64,000 nucleotides of DNA from Ornithodoros turicata (Eukaryota > Arthropoda > Arachnida > Ixodida > Argasidae). The DNA lies in NCBI RefSeq assembly GCF_037126465.1, contig NC_088201.1:224942016-225006015 (forward strand), written 5' to 3'. Positions within the stretch are counted from its first letter, which is position 1. Each line of letters opens with the position of its first letter. Under the pieces are notes generated by a model. That model was not told the DNA's origin. It was given only the letters and a program-made list of their open reading frames with translations, and made no database searches. Position numbers and translations under genes: made by a program. This document shows positions 54,743-64,000 of the stretch, in pieces.

Positions 54743-54877
54743 TCAGTTCTTCATGTGTTCGTAAATTACAGACTGCAAAGGAAACTTCTTTCCTGTTGAA
54801 CAGTTTCCATACATGTCATCGTATGTGAGGCCATACGACATTGCACCTATGTATCCGTTGTCTTTGATCCACTTAAC
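54743..54877 (-). CDS. GH18 gene B exon 8 (stop)
   Basis: Acceptor TCTGCCTCCAG; 44 codons then TGA (54745-54743). [20 protein letters not shown] is the last barrel strand; canonical MVWSLDLDDF is replaced by [10 protein letters not shown]. Lacks any C-terminal chitin-binding domain. Confidence 0.88.
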   Translation of the reverse strand, partial: VKWIKDNGYIGAMSYGLTYDDMYGNCSTGKKFPLQSVIYEHMKN

Positions 54878-57800
54878 CTGGAGGCAGAAAGAAGCGGAAT
54901 ATATTACTGGTGCAGACTACAGTGTGGGGATCTGTCCATAAAAAAAATCCGTATCCACATGGCAGGGCAGGTTATGGTGTTCGGTATACATAGCAGAGAC
55001 AGTTCAAGTCAAGGCGACTCAAGCCGAATAACAAACACTTTCTGGATAACGAGCACATAGAGATCAAGCTACGTATTCTAGCTGTTATGCCGGATCATCT
55101 TACGAAATGGAAGAGACGACCTAGTGGAACTGCCTTCAAACCTTGTGCTGACAACAAAAACATAATTGCAGTGCGCGCCAAGGCTTTGCGCTATCAGCCC
55201 CTTCCTCGTCTTCCCTCAACACAACCAGACTTGTACGTAACGCGTTCCAAGTCATTTCGTTACTTGTAATCAATTACTTTTTGAGTCAGCTATTACATTT
55301 CTGAACAAGTAATATTTCGAGAAAGCCAATTACAATTTTGAGCAGTCAATTACCGAGTAATCAATTACTTTTGAAGTGGAGTCGCACTCATAATACCAGT
55401 GCTCAGTGAGAAATTGCCCGTGTATTTTTTGGTCTATTCCGCAAGCGGAAGTTAGGCTAAGGGTCGATTCACACGATGCAACTTTAGTTGCGCGCAACCA
55501 GGTTGCGCCACCAAGTTGCACCGTGTGAACGCGAAGCTCTGGTTGCGCCACTCGAGTTGCAGGAGTTGCACAGCCGATCGCTTCACGAGCGATTTCTCCC
55601 GCAACTCTAGCTGCAACCTGTCAATGACACGGCTCCGCCTTGCAAGCGCGACCAATCAGGAAGACTTCCATGTGTCAGTTATTGCAGCTGAAGGAACGCG
55701 AGACGATGAAATTGCAAAATTATGCAAAATGCATTATGCAAATTGCATTATGTATAATACAAAAGTATCAAACTCGCAACGGATTGAAGTCGTAACGAGC
55801 AGAAGTCGCAGTGGGATTGGACGAAAATGATGACAATGACGTTTTTTCGCGCCATCTAGCGAGCTCGGGGACAACTACGGCATTCACAGTTGCTCGCCGT
55901 ATGAAAGGGACCTTTTTGGTGCAACTTCGGTTGCGCGCAACTGTAGCGTGAACAGAGTGGCAGCAAAAAGTTGCATCGTATGAATCGACCCCTAATATCG
56001 TCCTGGAATTCTATGGCTCCTCTTCCTAATCTTCGTGCTGCTCCTTCCCAAGCGTGCCGTGTCCGATTACACTAGGTCATGCTCCAGAATTCTAGTGAGT
56101 CATGTGCTTGTTCCCAGCGGCGTACTAATTGTTAGTTCTCAATGTTTTCTATTGTTGAGGGCTGAAATGATCAAAGTTGTGTCAGGAAATGAATGTAGCA
56201 GTCGCACAGTCGGCTACTTGGTTAAGCTGGCATCTGTTAGTTGTGATTCTGCTGGTTATGTGCGACGCTCTCATCTCATTGAGGAAGGGACTTGGAGTCA
56301 GCAAGGCGAATAACAAACCAAAAGAGATTGACACGGAGGACTACTTCAGCTTCACCAGGCCATGCAATTCGAAGTCATTGGGAATGGCGTCGTGGTACCC
56401 AGAGGTGGTATACCTATATCCTATCCTATCAGGGGGTTACACTAATAAATCGTTAAGAATAAATCATTTAAGAAAAACTCTTTCAAAATGCATTGTTTTA
56501 CAATAAACCGCGTCAAATTCCCCGATATGAAATCAACCGTGCAAAAATCCCCGCCAAAACAACAATCGCTCAAGGATCCACGATGCAAAATATATCCGGT
56601 TGCAAAATATATCGTTAAAAATGAACTGTTTCAAAATATACCTATAAAAAATGAACTGTTTCAAAATATACCTATACAAATGAACTGTTTCAATATACAG
56701 GGTGTCCCACCGAAAAAGGGCCAGGGGCTAAAGAAAAAACGGAGTGCTCTACACAAATGGAACCAACTCTACGTGCTTGGCAGTTGTGTGGTCTATCCAA
56801 AAAATATTTTTTTTCATCGCCCCTTGTCAATTAATTAGCGGTAATTAATTTTCTAACTTTTTAATTATCGGTTTTAGTTCTCAGATGTCAATGAGGAAGT
56901 TGTGGTACATGTCGAAAAAGACGCAACTGAAGTAGTTCGAGGTTGCTATGGCTTATGGTTTTGTTTTTTCCCGGGTTTAAAAATTGGTTTCAGAAGCCGC
57001 GCGCACCACAGAGCGCTCCCCATGATTCGGCGCCCGCGCGCGACGATTGCAGTGCGCTCTGATAGGTGTGCCGTGAAACAGGTGAAATATCTTCCTCTTG
57101 TGTGTCGTGGCCCAAGGATGGTCTCCAAGCGCTAATCTCAAGGTGAATGTACGCCGGAGGGCGCTGGAATCGTCGCGCGCGGGCGCCGGATTGTGGGCAG
57201 CGATCTGCGGTCCGCCCGGCATCTGAAACCAACTTTTAAACCCGGGAAAAAGCGAAACCACAAGCATAGCGACCTCGAACCACTTCAGTTGTGTCTTTTT
57301 CGACATGTACTACCTCCTCATTGACATCTGAGAGCTAAAACCGATTATTAAAAAGTTGGAAAATTAATTACCGCTAATTAATTGACAAGGGGCGATGAAA
57401 AAAAATATTTTTGGATAGACCACACAACTGCCAAGCACGTACAGTTGGTTCCAGTTGTGTAGAGCTCTCAGTTTTTTCTTTAGCCCCTGGCCCTTTTTCG
57501 GTGGGACACCCTGTATATCCTGTAGTCCAAAAATGACAGCAGAGAGATAGATATGTATCTCTACGCAGAACGTAGCAATGAGTCGTCGCTTATGTTGGAG
57601 ATTTTCGCCCTTGCTAACACTCACACTCTACCTATGTTTGGTCTGTCATGGCTGCATTATTTTTTCTATGCGTGTGTTGTTGCTATGTTTTCCTTTCTAG
57701 TGTAGAGTTGGAACTGTGGCACTGCTGAGCGGGTGTTCGTTCGCGGGTGCGTCCTGAGTTGGCTATACAGTGGCGTTCAAGTGAAGCACGCTTGTTTCGC

Positions 57801-60800
57801 ATACGAAGTATCGAAGTGCGATGTGCAAAGCATACTGATGGTAAGAGTCCGATTAATTTCGCCGACTGGAGGACTATTTCTCGAAGCGGATTCTCTATTT
57901 TACTCGCGGCCATACCACGCGACTGTAGCAACAGTAGAGTGAAATTTTGGGGGGATTCTGAAACGATTTATTTTTAGCGACATAATGTTAACCGGGGATT
58001 CCTTGGCGTTTTTACTTACGCGGGGATATTTGAGCGATTATTTGTATGCGTTGATTTTTAAGCGTATATCCTGCAAAATTTAACATGTGGTCATTTGCGC
58101 GTTTTACACGCTAAGTGTTTTTCAGGGTCAACCCGGCAGCTCTAAGTCCTCTATCAAGTGCTGCTGTAGAGTGGGCCTTCAGCGTAGCCGCAGTTACCTT
58201 AATACGGCAAAAGCAGTAACTGTGTTAGCGTGTAAACAACATTATGTAGTTCATTTGTTCAGACATGCAAAATGTTATTGCTTCTCTTGCGCGAGTCTTT
58301 GACGTTATCTGTTGCAATTACTTGGGCCTTCTTTGTTCGAAGCACACAGAGACACATATTTTTGCATGAATTTAAAGTAACGGTCGGAGTAGCGCTTTGC
58401 TTTTATACTAGTTACTCAATTACACTTTGAGTCGAGTAATTTGTAACGGTAATTAATTGCTTTCACCGAAGAATAACGAAAACGATAATGAATTACTTTT
58501 CTTTTTTTAAGTAACGGGCACAGGACTGAGACAGCAGTACAACTCCCAGCACTCGTGTCTCTGACTGGCAGTCGCTATCATCCGCAACCAACGATGCCGT
58601 TGAAGCAGAGGCCGGTGTACCACATGTATGTGCATGCAGTGAGAAACCACGACGATGTCGTCCTACCATCCCTCCTTTACAACACTGTTTCATTAGCCAC
58701 ATAGTCGCTATAGGGAGCGCTCGCGACGTAGTCTGTGTTGCAAACAGAGGTCACTTCACAGCAAAAGTGGGGTGACGAGCTTGGGTAGGGTTGGTGTATC
58801 CCGTTTGAAACCATTAAAAATAATATTTCAAAAATAAACGCGTAAGTACACACTGTTGAAAATATATCTCCCAGAATATACGCTTAAAAATCAACGCAGA
58901 AAAATTATCGCCGAAATATCCCCTTTTAAATAAAAACGCTAAGGAACCAACGGTTAAGAATATATCGTTAAAAATAGATCGTTTCAGAATCCTCCCAAAT
59001 CCACCCTACAGTTGTTAGTATCATGTGGTATGGCCCAAATCAAGGTGAACTGCAAACGAGGGCCTTAAACACACGAGGGCCTCACAGGACCAAACTAGCC
59101 TAAACTATCCCAAACTAACCGAAACCAAACTAAACTAACCTGACGTAACATGATCTAACCCGGCGCAAATTGCAATCAGTCCGCCTCCGTGCTAGATGGT
59201 GAGGGGATTTTGAAACAGTTCGTTTTTAATTGTGGATTATTAAACGGTGATTTCTAAGCGGGGATAGTAAGCGGTTTATTTTAGGAGATGGTATATTCTT
59301 AACCGTGTATTTTTTAAGCGGATTATTCTTGAATGTTTTATTCTTAAACGTTTATTCTTAATGGTGGATTTCGGGGACCCCTCGGGTTCAGTGGTCGCCA
59401 TCACGTAGCCGTAGATTTACGCGAGGTATCAGATAAACAAGTACTGTACTGCGTCTATCAAGTTCAAGTAGTGATATAATGAGCTGTCGAACAAGACCAC
59501 TACTGGAAGGTCGGTACGCCATTTACTCAAAGGCAAATGCGAAGTTTTTTTGAATCGGAACCATGTGGAACGGCTAACGTGTGGACACCTCCCAAAACGG
59601 CACTGAAATGACACAGAGTTCCAAACCGTTCTTGATTCACCAAGCAGAATATCAGAAGCGATCGTGCAAAATCTTTTCGATGAACGTTGTCTCATAACCG
59701 CGCATTGCTAAGAACCAACGCGCCGAAAAATTAGCCTTCTCCGGAACTCTGTGATTTAAGAGAGCCACTCCCGCTGAGTCCTCGTCCCCGTGGTGTCAAC
59801 CTTACTCATTCTCTGACAGGCTGTTCGAAGGTGTTTGAGGGGTTTCCGAAGCGCAGCGTCAGGATGCAGTCCTTCCCCAGACGCCGTGACTTACAATCGT
59901 AGCTTTTGTGCAATAACCATTGTTGTTTCTCATGCAGGGTGCCTTGAGACCTGTGATATTTCAATGCTCCTTCAAAGTCGCGTCATCTTCTCTGTGTCGC
60001 TTTTCCTTTCACGAACAGGATGGAAATCACAGTGCACTAAAAGTATATACAGGGTGTTTCACCTAATGTGATAAAAAATTGTAACTGGCGACGTACTCGC
60101 CGGAGCATTTTTGGGACTTTTGGCATTTACGTTCTGGAAACGTTTGCCATCATTGCGGAATGCTTTTTTTTTTTCAATTGAAGTTTGAAAATTGGCAAGC
60201 GAACCCCACTTTTTTTACGGAAATATGATGTCATCCGCGGATAACCGCAGACCCAACAAAAACTATGCACAGTATCACAGCAGAACCAGTAGAAAAAACT
60301 TGGTAAAAATTATGTTTTAGCCCCGCCTGCTTGATTTCCCCGAAAAAGCGCGCGCGATATCTGCGTCTCGACGAGAAAGTACCACCGCCTTCATTTGTCT
60401 TCGCTTCTTCGTGATCAGACGGTCCTTTTTTTTATCTTTCTGATAAGTCGGTTGTCACCAGCATCAAGACCAACGCGGCGCAAAGAAAGGTAAAACAAGA
60501 GGCAGGAACACTTCTCCCTCTCCCGGCAAGTACCGTGCTCTTTTCTTTGCGACAATCAAGCAGGCGGGGTTAAAGCCGAAGTTTTACTTTTTTTTTTAAG
60601 TTTCGGTTGGGTGTGCGATTATCCGTGCAGGACTTCATATTTCTGTAAAAAAAAGTGATGTGTGCTTGGTATTTTTCAAAGTTCAATTAAATAAAAAATT
60701 TCCCGCATTTCAAAATCGTCCAAAGCCTTCCTCAATGGTGGCAAAAGTTTCCGGAAAGTCCGACAATCCTCTGGCGAGCACGTAGCCAGTTAGAATTTTT

Positions 60801-62386
60801 TATCACCTTAGGTGAAACACCTTGTATATGCTGAAGAGACCTCTCGTGCATTCATCTTTACCCTCGTTCGCCATTAAACGAGCTGAGCTTACCTTTTCTC
60901 CTATGCTCTTTTCGTTGTCGAAAGACACCCACACTTTGTTTCTGTATGCATACGGGGTACGACTCTTTGCTTCGTATTCCTCTGTTGCACCACCCCTTAT
61001 AAAATTGCACGTCTGAAAAGAAAGCGTGGAGAAGGATGACGGAAGCGGCAGGATAGCGGTTAGCCCCTGACGATTCATAGTGCAAGGAAAGCTTGATCTT
61101 GAGGACACGTAAAAATGTCTTTCACGTCTCCTCAAGCATGCAATTACTTGCACTATGGAGAGGAATTGTGGAAATATTCATAATTGATATTCGTACAACA
61201 GGCTCAACTACCCATACAGCACACAGTATTGAGCCTATATTGGCTGGGTGTTGACGATACGAGTCAACTATAGGACGCGTTTCCCGGGATTTTCCCCATA
61301 TTGGTTCAAACTTGGCAACGTGGGACCCATTACATGGGTCGAGCCAGCAGTGGGGAAAATGTCGGCAATACGGGCCGCATATTGCTGTGTGCATCTCACA
61401 CTGACTCAAAATGCGGAAAATGGGACGTACACGTATTGGAACTGGCCGTTGGAGCGTGTGAAATGCCTATTTCGATACGTCCTTACATCCAACAACTTCT
61501 CGCAGATAGTACACATTGTTCCAGTCAGCACATCTGGCAATTCCACTGTGATACGCACCGTAACTCATCTGGTGCACTTGCTTATAGATGGCCGCCATCT
61601 TGCTTCGCGATGCCAATCGGTCGAACAGACTCAGAGCGTAGTAGTTTGAACGGAATCACGCGTCCTAGAACACTTGAGCATGCGCGATACCTCGATCGAA
61701 CGTGTCATTCGCGCGAAAATATCTTTGGTTTCTCTAATGACAACGGAAGGGGCAGGTCAAGTAAAACTATTTACTCGCGATTTAGCGGTAAATGCGAGAG
61801 AAATGTGCTAGCATTAACCGCCTTTTCCGGCCCATACTTGACAGCCCCGTGTTCGCTTCCGGTTTAAACCCGACCTCCCGTTGTCCGCATCCCGTCTATG
61901 CTTGTCTTCCGGTATGCATTTCCGGTCCAGCTCGACTTCCGGTTCTCCACTTCCGCTTTAACCTGACCTGCGGTTTTCCACCTCCAGTGAATGCCTGATT
62001 CCCGGTTTGGCACTTTGAATTACTATGTGTATGTCCACTTGATGAATCGTTAATTAGCCAGAATTATCTTCAATTACCCTGTAATTACAGTATAATTACT
62101 TTAGGCAACTGCAGGTTACATGAGATAATTTTGAATTCCCTTTATTACCTTTAATTACTTTTACTTGTCTCATATCCGTTCAGCACACGTGTATTTTGCA
62201 CCCTTAGCGGTAAGTACAGTAGCGCTGGTTTCTAGTTGAAACGAAACGAAAAAGGCTTTGGCAGCTGATATTCATTGTTATGTTACTTTTTGTTTTAGCA
62301 GAAAAAATCTTGTAACCACGATTTTGCAGTTGGGAGCGAGTTTTCTGTGTGTGTGTGTGTGTGCGTGTGCGTGTGCGTGTGCGTGC

Positions 62387-62478
<92 letters not shown>

Positions 62479-62949
62479 TTCACCATTCTGTGGCTTTAGC
62501 TTTTGGTAGTTCAGGTACGACAATTCAAAGTCTCGCCAAGCAAAAATCTATATGTTGAAAAGCCAGAAAATTACCCAGTTGTAACGAACCGACTTGTCCC
62601 TCGTAGCGTTGTCGAGGAAAGAATGTTTCTTCTCATCCACAAGCTCAAATTGTCTCCCGAATAAAGGGATGCCGATATTCGTCTTAGATTTAGGCAGCCC
62701 GAGGTTTTCCCAGTAGTGTGCCGTGTACTCCTGACGAAGTAAAAAGTATGTAAATTACAGAGATCAAGAAAATCCACTTACAGGGTAGGATAAAGAAGTA
62801 CATTTACAATATAGCGAGTCTCATCCATTGCATACTTGTTCGTATTTGAGCTCCAGTTGTAAAGAGGCGCGTTTGGTCCCACGTAACGACGATATATCTC
62901 ATTGTAGACGTTATAGTCGTACGTCATTATGCTTGCGAAGTCAACGGAC
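54743..62949 (-). CDS. GH18 chitinase-like gene B, 3' half (coding exons 5-8)
   Basis: Paralogue of gene A; exons 1-4 lie beyond 64000. Exons 62949-62808, 62730-62575, 61012-60893 and 54877-54743 join in phases 2-0-0-0 to about 183 codons with a TGA stop. They encode the second half of a GH18 barrel: FASIMTYDY (MxYDY substrate-site motif), [12 protein letters not shown], the [20 protein letters not shown] strand and [20 protein letters not shown]. The large intron before exon 8 (6 kb) holds nested foldback elements and MITEs. All junctions are canonical and no stop interrupts, so the gene looks functional. Confidence 0.87.
55461..55992. mobile_element. Harbinger-type MITE, TAA target duplication
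   Basis: Inverted termini GGGTCGATTCACACGATGCA/TGCATCGTATGAATCGACCC flanked by TAA (55458-55460, 55993-55995). Inner GTTGCGCGCAAC palindromes repeat several times. 3 bp TWA target suggests mobilisation by a Harbinger transposase. Confidence 0.7.
56450..56697. repeat. Foldback arm 1 (outer), quasi-periodic
   Basis: Runs of short degenerate words such as ATCGTTAAAAATGAACTG, GTTTCAAAATATACC, each 10-20 bp. It is an approximate inverted counterpart of 59205-59365 (GATTTTGAAACAGTTCG, GGATTATTAAACGG, TATTCTTAACCG). Confidence 0.55.
56698..57513. mobile_element. 816 bp MITE (CAGGGTGTCCCACC termini), TA target
   Basis: Very long inverted arms (about 350 bp) from CAGGGTGTCCCACCGAAAAA to the complement; arms share ACCAACT(C/G)TACGTGCTTGG and GGCGCCCGCGCGCGACGATT. 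TA flanks at 56696-56697 and 57514-57515. Frames inside are mirror shadows. Confidence 0.8.
57948..58995. mobile_element. Foldback element with quasi-periodic arms (inner)
   Basis: Arm 57948-58085 (GGATTCTGAAACGAT, TTCCTTGGCGTTTTTA, GCGTTGATTTTTAAGCGTAT) and arm 58860-58995 are inverted copies. Arms are made of 10-20 bp degenerate words like TTTTTAAGCG and GATATTTGAGCG, similar in style to Drosophila Foldback arms. Confidence 0.6.
59205..59365. repeat. Foldback arm 2 (outer), quasi-periodic
   Basis: Inverted partner of 56450-56697; words such as TTATTCTTAAACG and GGATTATTAAACGG repeat with drift. No coding content. Confidence 0.55.
60050..60824. mobile_element. 775 bp MITE (CAGGGTGTTTCACCTAA termini), TA target
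   Basis: Inverted termini CAGGGTGTTTCACCTAATGT and complement (TTAGGTGAAACACCTTG), TA at 60048-60049 and 60825-60826, with ATAAAAAATTGTAACTGGC continuing the match. Termini resemble those of the 56698 MITE, so a related transposase is likely. It ends 68 bp from GH18 exon 7. Confidence 0.8.
60893..61012 (-). CDS. GH18 gene B exon 7
   Basis: Acceptor CTTTCTTTTCAG, donor GTAAGC; exactly 40 codons. [20 protein letters not shown] is the family's P-Y-x-Y-...-W-V-x-(Y/F)-D-(D/N)-E-x-S region. Confidence 0.88.
61013..62574. other. GH18 gene B intron 6
   Basis: No gene recognised. Contains a cluster of CTTCCGG-type words (61855-61990) and a GT-rich microsatellite (62346-62476). The open frames at 61248-61867 show no domain. 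Confidence 0.4.
62346..62476. repeat. GT/GTGC microsatellite
   Basis: (GT)n interrupted by GC units, then (GTGC)n. The apparent poly Cys-Val and His-Thr proteins on either strand are artefacts of it. Confidence 0.95.
62575..62730 (-). CDS. GH18 gene B exon 6
   Basis: Acceptor CTTCGTCAG, donor GTAATT; 52 codons. [20 protein letters not shown] and [17 protein letters not shown]: the strand after the MTYDY motif with the usual G-(I/M/V)-P-x-(F/Y)-G-R pattern. Confidence 0.88.
62808..62949 (-). CDS. GH18 gene B exon 5
   Basis: Acceptor CTATCTTTTTAG, donor GTAAAT. Encodes [20 protein letters not shown] and [20 protein letters not shown]; the MTYDY Tyr and Asp are GH18 subsite residues. Intron upstream is the block homologous to bases 1-1835. 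Confidence 0.88.
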
Positions 62950-62954
62950 CTAAA

Positions 62955-63830
62955 AAGATAGAGATGAATGGTAAGGACTCGAACTGTGTATTCACACGAG
63001 GGACATCCTCACGGAACATTCTAGTGGAAGAAAAAGCAAAACCACTGCTCATAGAGACGAAGTTCCGTCTCGTGGTATGTTGAGCGTTCACACTGTGTGG
63101 AATATTGAGAGTGGCGTACTACGCACTTTGCAGACGACAGACTTTACAGACGACACCGTCAGCGTCTTTCCTCTCGTCTGCTACAGAATATCTTGTGAAT
63201 GTGTTGCAGGGTATTCGAGACGGTTAACAGTGTTCGCGGACACTAGACGTTGAGCTTCTCGCGCTCAGAAGACTATGACGTTTCTCATGTCTTCCGCTTC
63301 TGCAGGGAATGTCGCTCGTGTGAATACACGGAAAGAATAACGATGATTATTGGAAATCAACAACAACTAATAATATGAAAGCGAATAATTTGCAAGCAAA
63401 TGCCTTGTGAACACGCTTTCCAACGCAGGAAAAGGTAAGATCGGTGCGCTAGAAAGGGGAGCTCTCGAAGTAAATACACATAAAGCGAAAACAATAAATG
63501 AAATTGTAGACCTGCTACCAGGGGAAAGATAATCACTGTAGAGATTTGTGAGCTACATGCGCGCTGAATTCTATCCTCGTTGTTGCCACGTTGTTGACGG
63601 CATTTTCACGCACCGACGGCGTTTGTAGCTGCGTATCGCGACAGCGAACCTCCGACATCGCTTTCAGGTTTTCTTTGAGTGAAAGCGTTAGCAAGCAACA
63701 AAAGAGAGTTGCGGAAAGCTAAGCGAAGCGAGGCATTGTGAATAGGTCAGAGTTACGCAGTTGGGAGGGACTTATATTAAAGCGCGTAATTTTACGTGTC
63801 CCAACGGGCGGCGCGAAGGCCCTATGCTCA
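62955..63830. repeat. Paralogous intron 4 block, copy 2
   Basis: Collinear with 1-1835; begins 5 bp from GH18 exon 5. Lacks the insertions present in copy 1. Homology is lost at about 63830, where a sequence starting CAGTGCCGTGTATGCC begins. Confidence 0.75.
62987..63328. mobile_element. Foldback/MITE-like element, copy 2
   Basis: 342 bp; TGTATTCACACGAGG at left and CTCGTGTGAATACA at right; short counterpart of 33-964, present in both gene copies and therefore older than the duplication. Confidence 0.6.
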
Positions 63831-64000
63831 CCAGTGCCGTGTATGCCAAAGGGAGTCTGGCCAGCAGGAGGAGCCTAAAAAAGAGGCTCGACCTGTCAAT
63901 CAAACTCGGGCGCATTTCATTGGTTACCCTTTTACTTGGGCGCTGCCATGACACCGGATTTTCTCCAAGATGGAGGATGGTGCTTGGAACGCCGAAGCGG
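63831..64000. other. Start of a non-homologous segment
   Basis: CAGTGCCGTGTATGCCAAAG... looks like the start of another repeat that replaces the paralogous sequence; its other end lies outside the window. Confidence 0.3.

Larger units (their letters stand above)
55234..58515. mobile_element. Possible hAT-like element ends with nested insertions
   Basis: Left block 55234-55375 (GTACGTAACGCGTTCC, repeated CAATTAC/GTAATCAATTAC words) and right block 58395-58515 (GTAATTTGTAACGGTAATTA, AGTAACGGGCAC) are inverted-type subterminal repeats like those of hAT MITEs. Everything between contains younger insertions. Ends and target duplication not defined. Confidence 0.35.

Noticed and set aside
56902..57306. 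Overlapping ORFs on both strands near 57 kb
   Set aside because: They are the two arms of the 816 bp MITE palindrome.
62278..62558. Cys/Val-rich or His/Thr-rich repeat proteins
   Set aside because: Translation of the GT/GTGC microsatellite on either strand.
1..64000. CRISPR array or prokaryotic operons
   Set aside because: No regularly spaced identical repeats; genes have introns and the repeats are eukaryotic transposons.

Overview
The window looks like nuclear DNA from an arthropod, most likely a tick or another chelicerate. Reasons: introns bounded by GT/AG, a tRNA-derived SINE of a type I associate with hard ticks, several Ty3/Gypsy elements, a mariner, a Harbinger, many palindromic MITEs and a Polinton/Maverick. 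Order-level assignment is inference. There is no prokaryotic gene organisation.

Host genes: two GH18 (chitinase-like) genes lie head to tail on the minus strand, each cut by a window edge. Gene A contributes its first four coding exons (13124 down to 3093: signal peptide, N-terminal barrel, catalytic-motif exon, following exon). Gene B contributes its last four coding exons (62949 down to 54743, with stop and AATAAA). Splice phases fit exactly, so one complete paralogue would be about 390 aa. The intron next to gene B exon 5 (62955 to about 63830) is homologous to bases 1 to about 1835, which lie in the equivalent intron of gene A. The window therefore spans about one unit (near 62.95 kb) of a tandem GH18 duplication. 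Gene A's missing exon 5 should end about 6 bp left of base 1.

The 41.6 kb between the genes, and their introns, are filled with mobile DNA. Left to right: foldback and MITE elements (1-5600); a SINE inside a decayed Gypsy with 120 bp LTRs (8097-12517, in gene A intron 1); a family of hairpin repeats next to TA microsatellites (13.4-14.7 kb); a 5'-truncated Gypsy with a nearly open pol (15484-19691); a mariner (19938-21237); a full-length Harbinger with TTA target duplications, a DDE transposase and a MADF/BESS partner (24819-29329); a minus-strand Gypsy (33182-33685 and 49475-51130) split by a 15.8 kb Polinton (33692-49468); a LINE fragment split by a MITE (51985-53640); then nested foldback elements and MITEs (55.2-60.8 kb) inside gene B introns.

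The Polinton is the most complex feature. It has 6 bp target duplications (accaac), roughly 1.1 kb terminal inverted repeats, a protein-primed DNA polymerase B, an adenovirus-type cysteine protease (two copies), a packaging-type ATPase, a retroviral-like integrase remnant with chromodomain, a capsid-type protein in overlapping pieces, and several unassigned ORFs. One of these is a spliced gene with two CxxC/CxC-GGLWS motifs behind a pair of TGACGTCA sites. Its left end is duplicated together with 315 bp copied from the right-hand flank, and its centre is two abutting palindromes (41662-44025 and 44026-46830). Both look like products of template switching, or less excitingly of mis-assembly. 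Several genes carry frameshifts or stops, some in homopolymers.
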